Source of the DNA: Chloroflexota bacterium
GTDB lineage: Bacteria > Chloroflexota > Anaerolineae > Anaerolineales > Villigracilaceae
DNA length: 8,453 nucleotides
Assembly (NCBI GenBank): GCA_021796315.1
Contig: JAJYOH010000243.1
Location: 1-8,453 of the forward strand
Direction of reading: 5' to 3'
In this document: piece by piece, positions 1 to 5,017 of the stretch
Layout: the number at the start of each line of letters is the position of its first letter
How positions within the stretch are numbered: the stretch's first letter is position 1
The notes under the pieces: model-generated
What the model saw: only the letters and a program-made list of their open reading frames with translations
Database searches by the model: none
What the model was told of the DNA's origin: nothing
Translations under genes and position numbers: made by a program

Positions 1-600
1 CATAATAGGCTTCATAGTTGGATTGGCAGGTTGGAGACGGAAGCCATCTTTTTCTTTATAGAAATACTTGAGGGTTGTCTCGTTTTTGTCCGATAACCAG
101 ATGGCGACCATATCACCGTTTTTTGCATCCTGTGCCGGCTTCAGTATGACAATGTCGCCATCATTGACCATGGCGTCTATCATTGAATTGCCCTGCACTT
201 GAAGTGCGAATAACTCTTTTCCCTTTTCGCGGGCCGGCATCAGCGAGGATGCAATTTCGACCGAGTCTTCAGCGTCAAAGGTGGAAAAGTCCGAAGAAGG
301 GATGAGGATGGGTTCACCGGCTTGAATACGTCCAAGAACAGGCACTCGGAACATTTCTCCGATTGGGGATTGTCCTGTGATGCGTAAGCCACGCGATATC
401 TTTCGGTCCCGCTCGATGTGGCCGGATTTTTCCAGTTGATCGAGATAATAATTAACAACTGAAGTGGAAGAAATCCCGCAATTTTCCCCAATCTCGCGAA
501 TTGACGGGGGATGTTTATGCTCACGCTGATACTCCTGGATAAAATCCAGGATCTTCTGGTGGCGCTCACCCAGACCTTTGCTTTTTCGAACCATCATCAT
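1..600 (-). CDS. lexA: LexA SOS-response repressor (3' end outside the window)
   Basis: LexA binds SOS operators as a dimer and cleaves itself when RecA is activated by DNA damage, which derepresses repair genes. 200 codons are visible with no stop, so only about the last ten residues are missing. Residues ~10-73 form the winged helix DNA-binding domain (HPPSIREIGENCGISSTSVV). The cleavage site is Ala94-Gly95 within GRIQAGEPI. The catalytic pair is Ser139 (QVQGNSMID) and Lys178 (ETTLKYF). The Gly-to-Ser distance of 44 is somewhat longer than in E. coli LexA (34), suggesting a small insertion in the linker. Three ATG codons lie in tandem (600, 597, 594) behind a GGAGG at 606-610. The first is called, but the second has the better spacing. 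The gene has its own promoter with an SOS box, so negative autoregulation is expected. Confidence 0.96.
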   Translation of the reverse strand, partial: MMMVRKSKGLGERHQKILDFIQEYQREHKHPPSIREIGENCGISSTSVVNYYLDQLEKSGHIERDRKISRGLRITGQSPIGEMFRVPVLGRIQAGEPILIPSSDFSTFDAEDSVEIASSLMPAREKGKELFALQVQGNSMIDAMVNDGDIVILKPAQDAKNGDMVAIWLSDKNETTLKYFYKEKDGFRLQPANPTMKPIM

Positions 601-620
601 TCAAGCCTCCTGAGCTAGAT

Positions 621-641
621 TGGTTCTGAAATTCAGAACCA
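621..641. promoter_or_regulatory. Perfect 10-bp inverted repeat in the lexA 5' leader
   Basis: TGGTTCTGAA and TTCAGAACCA are exact inverted copies around a single central A. The element lies downstream of the predicted lexA transcription start and ends about 10 nt before the GGAGG ribosome-binding site. Its half-sites contain GTTC/GAAC in the opposite order to the SOS box. It could be a second operator for LexA or another dimeric regulator. A one-base loop makes it a poor RNA hairpin unless the inner pairs open. Confidence 0.6.
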
Positions 642-663
642 TAAATCGCTCATTTGTGCTAAC

Positions 664-693
664 ATAATAACATGAACAATTGTTCTGTGTCAA
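664..693 (-). promoter_or_regulatory. lexA promoter (-35 TTGACA, -10 TATTAT)
   Basis: Read on the minus strand, a perfect TTGACA at 693-688 is followed by an 18-bp spacer and TATTAT at 669-664. This is a near-consensus housekeeping promoter. Transcription would begin near 655, giving a leader of about 55 nt before the lexA start codons. The -35 element lies only about 20 bp past the stop of the broken corA-like gene. Confidence 0.85.
674..685. promoter_or_regulatory. LexA operator (SOS box) in the lexA promoter spacer
   Basis: GAACAATTGTTC is a perfect 12-bp palindrome that fits the GAAC-N4-GTTC pattern of Gram-positive (Bacillus-type) SOS boxes. It lies wholly between the -35 and -10 elements of the lexA promoter, the ideal place for a repressor to exclude RNA polymerase. 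The palindrome and its position are seen directly. That this LexA binds it is inferred from the position upstream of lexA. Confidence 0.85.
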
Positions 694-712
694 GGCGTTT
701 CCGACATAATTT

Positions 713-1255
713 TTAAAACCTTTGATGGGAACAATCGAAGACCTCGTCCTCGATCTGATCGATGGCTTCGTCAATTTTTTCGACGATGGGCATGTAGTCC
801 GCGACGATGTTATCCACGATCTTGTACAGCAAATGATCGGCTCCTTCCTGGACATGGCGCGGATCCCGTTGGCATGAATTCCACGCTGCGTCGAGAGAGG
901 GGATCGCGTGATCATGGTGCATGACGATGTAGTTGGGCCCGAGAAAAATGTCCAGCTCGTCAATTTCAGTTTCCTAATCTTCGCCGGCGCTTTTGGCGTG
1001 CATGTAATTCAGAACGATATACAGGTAATCGTTCCAGTCATCCAATTTTGGGACATGAGTTTCCTGCAGGGCGTCATCGATGGCGAGAGAGTGAAAATTG
1101 AAGCCCTTTAAAACAGGCTCGGCAATTTCCGGAGCTTCGTCAACAAAATCCGCCCAAAGCAGACCTTTGCGGTTCTGCAAAAGCTTTGAAAATTGCTCGG
1201 GAATCACATCTGTGCGGAGAGGGGAGCCTGGTAGGTAGAAAAGTGCACGAATCAT
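713..1255 (-). pseudogene. corA: Broken CorA-family divalent cation transporter (amber codon, no membrane domain)
   Basis: CorA proteins are pentameric Mg2+/Co2+ channels of about 310-350 residues: a large cytoplasmic N-terminal domain, then two membrane helices with a GMN motif. Here the start at 1255 is intact (GGAGG nine bases before the ATG). The first 93 codons carry family features such as HSLAIDDALQETHVPKLDDW and YLYIVLNYMH. An in-frame TAG (974-976) then interrupts the gene. The same frame continues with clear CorA sequence (ELDIFLGPNYIVMHHDH, then SLDAAWNSCQRDPR, then GADHLLYKIVDNIVADYM) to a TAA at 713-715. No GMN motif or membrane helix follows, because the lexA promoter starts at once. 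Even with amber readthrough the product would lack its pore, so decay is the best explanation. It could be a soluble remnant if the TAG were suppressed. Confidence 0.85.
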
Positions 1256-1286
1256 GAAGCCTCCATTGAAAATGCACCAAACACCC

Positions 1287-1314
1287 TTGACATTATCAAT
1301 TTAATAATTATAAT
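1287..1314 (+). promoter_or_regulatory. Promoter of the DUF2089/SHOCT-like operon
   Basis: TTGACA at 1287-1292 and TATAAT at 1309-1314 are both exact consensus hexamers, 16 bp apart. Transcription should start around 1321, giving a leader of about 85 nt ahead of the DUF2089 gene. Both hexamers being perfect suggests a strong promoter that may need a repressor. Confidence 0.8.
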
Positions 1315-1325
1315 ATCCTCATAAA

Positions 1326-1351
1326 TTGAAATATAATTTCAAGAATTTCAA
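1326..1351. promoter_or_regulatory. AT-rich inverted/direct repeat cluster, candidate operator
   Basis: TTGAAAT (1326-1332) and ATTTCAA (1336-1342) form a 7-bp inverted repeat with a 3-base gap. A second ATTTCAA follows at 1345-1351. The cluster covers the expected +5 to +30 region of the operon promoter, where a bound protein would block clearance. The DUF2089 protein encoded just downstream has a helix-turn-helix and is the natural candidate ligand, but that is inference. Confidence 0.45.
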
Positions 1352-1404
1352 TATTTAGTTCAAGAAAAACAAGCCAGATTTTCTAAAATTAGCAAGGAGG
1401 CCCA

Positions 1405-1785
1405 ATGTATCCTGCTCTTACGCTTTGTCCGGTTTGCAAAAATGAGATGAATGTAACCCGGTTGCATTGCCCGTCTTGTGAAACGGTTGTGGAAGGCCGT
1501 TTCGCGGCGGGACATTTTGCAAACTTGTCTCAGGAACAACTTGATTTTATCTTCACGTTCGTGCGCTGTGAAGGCAAATTGACTCGTGTGGAAACCGAGT
1601 TGGGTATTTCGTACCCAACTATTCGGAATCGTTTGCATGAAGTAATCCGTGCTTTGGGTTACGAGCCTGGCAAGGATGAATCGCCTGAAGTCAGCGATGA
1701 GAAACGGCGCGTGGTTCTTGAAGATCTGGATGCAGGCAAGATTTCACCTGATGATGCCATGCGGATTTTGCGCGGTGAGGAGTGA
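1405..1785 (+). CDS. DUF2089 zinc-ribbon/helix-turn-helix regulator with SHOCT-like tail
   Basis: This 126-residue protein starts with a zinc ribbon, Cys8/Cys11 (CPVC) and Cys22/Cys25 (CPSC), which matches the DUF2089 family. Residues ~40-85 are helical and contain a likely helix-turn-helix (LTRVETELGISYPTIRNRLH), so DNA binding is expected. The last ~30 residues (from VSDEKRRVVLEDLDAGKISP) are a SHOCT-like two-helix module, also found in the next three genes. The start is supported by AAGGAGG seven bases upstream. It is the first gene of the operon, and the next ATG follows its stop by 3 bases. It is probably a transcriptional regulator of its own operon. The family has no firmly established function, so the regulatory role is inferred from its domains. 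Confidence 0.88.
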   Translation: MYPALTLCPVCKNEMNVTRLHCPSCETVVEGRFAAGHFANLSQEQLDFIFTFVRCEGKLTRVETELGISYPTIRNRLHEVIRALGYEPGKDESPEVSDEKRRVVLEDLDAGKISPDDAMRILRGEE

Positions 1786-1788
1786 ATC

Positions 1789-2544
1789 ATGACCACTCGA
1801 ACTTTATCCATCGGCCCTGAACCTGAAATCGAGATCGAACTCATTGGTGGTGATTTGTTAGTTGCAGGTTGGGAGCGGAATGAAATCGCGATAGATGGCG
1901 ACGATCTGGATGAAATGGGGCAGAACAACGAATCTGTCAGCATATCGTGTGGAGGCGATTTGAAACTCTCCGTGCCGCGCGGTGCAGAGTTTGTCATTGG
2001 TCACATTGGCGGTGATCTAAAAATGGAGAACCTTACCGGCTCAATTGAGCTTTCCCTTGTTGGCGGCGATGTGCTTTTACGAAACCTGAGTGGCAATGTC
2101 GCGCTGACCGGATCGATTGGCGGCGAAATGAAAATGGAAAACGTCAGCAAGATCAGTATGAACGCCGGCAGGGGAATGCCCGTTGGCGATATTTCCGAAA
2201 AAGTGCGGCGTAAAGTTGAAGCGGCCACTCGTCGCGCCGAGAAGAAGATTCGCGCTGCCGAACACAAAATACATCGGGCCGAATTCATTGCTGTGGAGCG
2301 TAAAGTACGGCATAGTATCCCGCCAATTCCTCCCATTCCCCCGATCCCTCCAATTCCGCCAATCCAGCATCGAGAGTCAAAGTCGCGGCGTTGGAACTTT
2401 GGCTTCGATGCCTCTGGTACTCCCGAAGCCAGCCAACGAGTTTCGGATGAAGAACGGATGACGATCTTGAAAATGCTCCAGGAGAAAAAGATAACATCTG
2501 AAGAGGCCGATAAATTATTGGCCGCCCTTGAAGGAGGCTCATAA
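1789..2544 (+). CDS. Cytoplasmic GGD-repeat (beta-solenoid-like) protein with IPP tract and SHOCT-like C-terminus
   Basis: This 251-residue protein has no signal peptide or membrane helix. Residues ~1-120 carry a repeat marked by GGD/GGE at 20-22, 55-57, 74-76, 92-94 and 111-113. From residue 55 the period is 18-19, with alternating hydrophobic residues typical of a beta-solenoid or DUF4097/YvlB-like fold. Residues ~137-175 are highly charged and helical. Residues 177-192 are five IPP triplets. Residues ~218-249 (SDEERMTILKMLQEKKITSE) are the SHOCT-like module. It overlaps the next gene by one base (TAATG), a sign of translational coupling. It may be a scaffold whose tail pairs with the matching modules of its neighbours. 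Its function is unknown, and the YvlB/LiaX resemblance is in architecture only. Confidence 0.85.
   Translation: MTTRTLSIGPEPEIEIELIGGDLLVAGWERNEIAIDGDDLDEMGQNNESVSISCGGDLKLSVPRGAEFVIGHIGGDLKMENLTGSIELSLVGGDVLLRNLSGNVALTGSIGGEMKMENVSKISMNAGRGMPVGDISEKVRRKVEAATRRAEKKIRAAEHKIHRAEFIAVERKVRHSIPPIPPIPPIPPIPPIQHRESKSRRWNFGFDASGTPEASQRVSDEERMTILKMLQEKKITSEEADKLLAALEGGS
2317..2364 (+). repeat. In-frame 9-bp repeat coding for five Ile-Pro-Pro units
   Basis: Five successive ATY-CCN-CCN units encode IPPIPPIPPIPPIPP, followed by Ile. The codons differ at third positions between units (CCG, CCA, CCT, CCC), so this is not a fresh slippage tract and selection probably keeps the protein repeat. It would form a stiff polyproline-like spacer between the charged helix and the C-terminal module. 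Translation through it may depend on EF-P. Confidence 0.85.
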
Positions 2545-3182
2545 TGTCTTCTGAAGAGCAGAAACAGATTCTTAAGATGGTCGAAGATGGCAAGATCAGC
2601 GCGGAAGAAGCGATGAAGCTGATCAAAGCTCTGGAAGAATCTGACGTGGAGATGGAGATCATCGAAGCGGCGCCCGCCTCCTCGTCCGGGCCCGAAGCGG
2701 ATTCAACATCCTCAAAAGCCAATGCACCTGAATTCGAAGAGGTTGCACACAAGGCCAAGCGTCTGTGGCGGATCCCGCTGTGGTTTGGCGTTGTCATCAC
2801 TGTCCTTGCATCTTATTGGCTTTATTCACTCGTGCAAACATCCAATTATGGTTTTTGGTTTTTCTGTGCGTGGATGCCGCTTTTATTCGGTATATTGCTG
2901 CTGGCTTTATTCGCCGGCAGTCGGACTTCACGCTGGTTGTATGTAAAAGTGGAACAGGGCAAAGATGAGTGGCCGCGTAATATCACACTCGGCTTTCCGC
3001 TTCCTCTTGGGCTGGTGAGCTGGTTCTTGCGTAATTTTGGACACAACATTGAGGGCTTGGGAAATACAAACTTGGATGAAGTCATCAGACTCGTGTCTGA
3101 TGGCATTTCATCCAAGGAGCCGCTGATCGTGAACGTGGACGAGGGCCAAGGCGGCGATAGAGTGCAGGTTTATATCGGGTAG
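2544..3182 (+). CDS. Two-helix membrane protein with N-terminal SHOCT-like module
   Basis: 212 residues. Residues 2-33 (EEQKQILKMVEDGKISAEEA) are the SHOCT-like module. Residues ~34-70 are an acidic, low-complexity linker. Membrane helices are predicted at ~78-97 and ~102-124, joined by a very short loop, so both ends should face the cytoplasm. Residues ~130-212 form a domain that recurs in the next protein: WLYVKVEQ, then FPLPLGL, then LIVNVDEGQGGDRVQVYIG. The start overlaps the upstream stop by one base and is preceded by GGAGG in the end of that gene. I do not recognise a named family. The layout suggests a membrane anchor that recruits soluble partners through the SHOCT-like helices. Confidence 0.85.
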   Translation: MSSEEQKQILKMVEDGKISAEEAMKLIKALEESDVEMEIIEAAPASSSGPEADSTSSKANAPEFEEVAHKAKRLWRIPLWFGVVITVLASYWLYSLVQTSNYGFWFFCAWMPLLFGILLLALFAGSRTSRWLYVKVEQGKDEWPRNITLGFPLPLGLVSWFLRNFGHNIEGLGNTNLDEVIRLVSDGISSKEPLIVNVDEGQGGDRVQVYIG

Positions 3183-3191
3183 GAGGCAGTT

Positions 3192-3575
3192 ATGGCAAAC
3201 GCAGAAGAACGAATGAAAATTCTGAAGATGATCGAAGAGGGGAAGATCAGCGCCGAAGATGGCGCTAAATTGTTGGCAGCCCTGAGCGAGGGACGGCGCG
3301 GCCCGGGCGGGCAGAGCCCGTCTCGCACGGCGGGAGCAGGGCATTGGCTTCGCATCCGTGTGACGGATACTGTGACAGGTCGTTCAAAAGCATCCGTGCA
3401 GATTCCACTTGGGTTGATCGATGCCGGTATGAAGATCGGCGCGCATTTTGCCCCCGAAGTGGAAGGCGTGGACATGTCTCAGATGATGGATGCTTTGCGT
3501 TCCGGCGTGACAGGCAAGATCATCGATGTGGTCGATGAAGAAGACGGCGAGCACGTTGAAATTTACGTTGAATAA
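3192..3575 (+). CDS. Small soluble protein: SHOCT-like module plus a domain shared with its neighbour
   Basis: 127 residues, no membrane helix. Residues 3-33 (AEERMKILKMIEEGKISAED) are the SHOCT-like module. A Gly/Arg/Pro-rich linker follows (34-50). Residues ~52-127 match the C-terminal domain of the preceding membrane protein: WLRIRVTD aligns with WLYVKVEQ, IPLGL with FPLPLGL, and IIDVVDEEDGEHVEIYVE with LIVNVDEGQGGDRVQVYIG. It therefore looks like a paralogue of that gene without the membrane insert. AGGAGG precedes the ATG, which lies 9 bases after the upstream stop. It probably works with, or competes with, the membrane form. Function unknown. Confidence 0.85.
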   Translation: MANAEERMKILKMIEEGKISAEDGAKLLAALSEGRRGPGGQSPSRTAGAGHWLRIRVTDTVTGRSKASVQIPLGLIDAGMKIGAHFAPEVEGVDMSQMMDALRSGVTGKIIDVVDEEDGEHVEIYVE

Positions 3576-3610
3576 ATACGTATTAGAAATACAAATATTA
3601 GAGTACGTAT
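3575..3610. promoter_or_regulatory. Repeated TACGTA/TATTAGA motifs before the first MFS gene
   Basis: The 55-bp gap between the four-gene block and the first transporter is AT-rich and internally repeated. AATACGTATT (3575-3584) is a perfect palindrome and TACGTA recurs at 3604-3609. TATTAGA occurs at 3581-3587 and 3596-3602. This could be an operator for a TetR- or MarR-type regulator of the exporter. No convincing -35/-10 pair accompanies it, so readthrough from upstream is also likely. Confidence 0.35.
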
Positions 3611-3630
3611 CAAAACATCGCAGAGACTTC

Positions 3631-4944
3631 ATGACCGAAACAACTGCTCAATCTATCGCCACAACTAATCCGATGAAGCGGGTATTTGGAATTCGCGACT
3701 TCCTCCTGCTTTGGATCGGCCAGGGCACATCGCTGCTCGGCGACCAGTTCAACATGATCGCGATGGCTTGGCTGGTGCTGCAAATGACCGGTGATCCACT
3801 GGCGCTAGGTGCGGTCATGGCATTAGCGGGGATTCCACGCGCAATCTTTACCTTGATTGGCGGCGCCATCACTGACCGCATCTCACCGCGTAGAGTAATG
3901 CTTATATCGGATTTTATCCGACTGTTTCTCTCGGCTTCGCTGGCAACGCAGATATTGACCGGTACGTTGCAGGTATGGATGATCTACGTGTATAGCTTGG
4001 CGGCTGGGATCTTTTCGGGCGTATTTGAGCCTGCTGCAATGTCGATTACTCCGCGGATTGTACCGTCTGAAGATTTGCAAACAGGCAATTCGTTGATGCA
4101 GGGGAGTATGCAACTGATCGGGTTTATAGGGCCTGCCGCGGCCGGGATAATGATCGCCATGTTCCCGAATGAAAGAGTCGGCATCGGATTGGCTATTGCT
4201 TTCGATGCGCTGACCTTTGCAGTCTCGGTAATCACATTGTGGATGATGAAGTCCGGAGGCGAAGTCGTTGCAGCTGCGCCCAAAAATGGAGAAGTTGTCA
4301 GCGTGTTTCAATCGATTTGGGAGGGGATCGTCTTTATGTTCAGGGACCCGGTATTGCGCACAGTGTTCATCCTGATCGCGGTAGCTAACTTTGCATTTGG
4401 CGGCCCTGTGATTGTCGGCGTGCCTTATCTTGCAGATACGCGCTTTCCCGAAGGCGCTGCGGCTTATGGCCTGATCATTTCAGGCTTTGCCGGCGGTAAC
4501 TTGTTGGGCGTGATTCTTTCAGGTGTACTGCCGAAATTATCGAAACGGCTCTTCAAGATTTTGATGGTCGTGATGTTCGTGTTGTTCGGTGTGGGACTTG
4601 GTGCACTGGTATGGATCAACCATACTGGAGTAGCGGTTGTGGATATGTTCATCTTGGGCGTGCTGAATGGCTACATAAGCATTTTGTTGATTACCGGGCT
4701 ACAGCGCAATTCGCCCAAGGAAATGCTCGGACGCCTGATGAGTATGATCGTGCTCGCCAACCTGGGGTTGGTGCCGCTTTCACAGGCAATTTCCGGTGCG
4801 GTGCTACGCTGGAATATCTCGCCGGTGTTTTTTGTGGCAGGTGGAATGTTGTTGGCCTGCGCCATTTATTTATCCGTGCCAGGCATCAGTTCTTTGCTGG
4901 CTGATCATTTCGTGGGCGAATCTTCTGATGTCGTATCACTTTAG
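3631..4944 (+). CDS. MFS efflux transporter (12 TM, MFS_3/macrolide-efflux type)
   Basis: 437 residues, mostly hydrophobic with about 12 membrane segments, the usual length for a drug/metabolite:H+ antiporter of the major facilitator superfamily. After a short cytoplasmic N-terminus, helix 1 begins near IRDFLLLWIGQGTSLLGDQF. The loop between helices 2 and 3 has the MFS motif A form GGAITDRISPRRVM (residues ~77-90). The ATG at 3631 is chosen because earlier in-frame codons run into the upstream gene and give an unnatural hydrophilic extension. Its ribosome site is weak, so translation may depend on upstream ribosomes. ATG 3673 is an alternative start. It follows the four SHOCT-like genes by 55 bp on the same strand and precedes a second MFS gene. 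The substrate cannot be told from sequence; export of an antibiotic or other toxic compound is the family expectation. Confidence 0.9.
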   Translation: MTETTAQSIATTNPMKRVFGIRDFLLLWIGQGTSLLGDQFNMIAMAWLVLQMTGDPLALGAVMALAGIPRAIFTLIGGAITDRISPRRVMLISDFIRLFLSASLATQILTGTLQVWMIYVYSLAAGIFSGVFEPAAMSITPRIVPSEDLQTGNSLMQGSMQLIGFIGPAAAGIMIAMFPNERVGIGLAIAFDALTFAVSVITLWMMKSGGEVVAAAPKNGEVVSVFQSIWEGIVFMFRDPVLRTVFILIAVANFAFGGPVIVGVPYLADTRFPEGAAAYGLIISGFAGGNLLGVILSGVLPKLSKRLFKILMVVMFVLFGVGLGALVWINHTGVAVVDMFILGVLNGYISILLITGLQRNSPKEMLGRLMSMIVLANLGLVPLSQAISGAVLRWNISPVFFVAGGMLLACAIYLSVPGISSLLADHFVGESSDVVSL

Positions 4945-4975
4945 AATCCAACTTCTAAGAAAGGACAGGATTACC

Positions 4976-5017
4976 ATGTGCTTTTACTACCTGAGTGTAA
5001 CCAGATGTCTGATGTAA
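4976..5017 (+). other. Possible 13-codon leader ORF overlapping the second MFS start
   Basis: ATG at 4976 opens a 13-codon ORF (MCFYYLSVTRCLM) ending in TAA at 5015-5017. AAGGACAGGA (4961-4970) gives it good ribosome-binding spacing. It overlaps, in another frame, both possible starts of the second transporter (GTG 4978 and ATG 5005). It may be a leader peptide that couples or attenuates translation, as seen with some antibiotic exporters. It may equally be chance, with the same ribosome site serving GTG 4978. Confidence 0.25.

Noticed and set aside
601..963. 120-codon minus-strand ORF over the lexA promoter and corA remnant.
   Set aside because: It is out of frame with the recognisable CorA sequence and crosses the lexA promoter; the product is Ser/Thr/Arg-rich without features.
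2285..2800. 171-codon minus-strand ORF.
   Set aside because: It lies opposite two convincing genes with good ribosome sites, and its protein is low-complexity Ser/Ala-rich without family features. It is a shadow ORF.
3883..4311. 142-codon minus-strand ORF.
   Set aside because: It is antisense to the first MFS gene, has unlikely residue composition (many Arg, His, Cys) and no ribosome site.
4941..4958. TTAGAA/TTCTAA inverted repeat at the first MFS stop as a terminator.
   Set aside because: The stem is only six AT-rich pairs with no T-run, and the next gene follows at once on the same strand.
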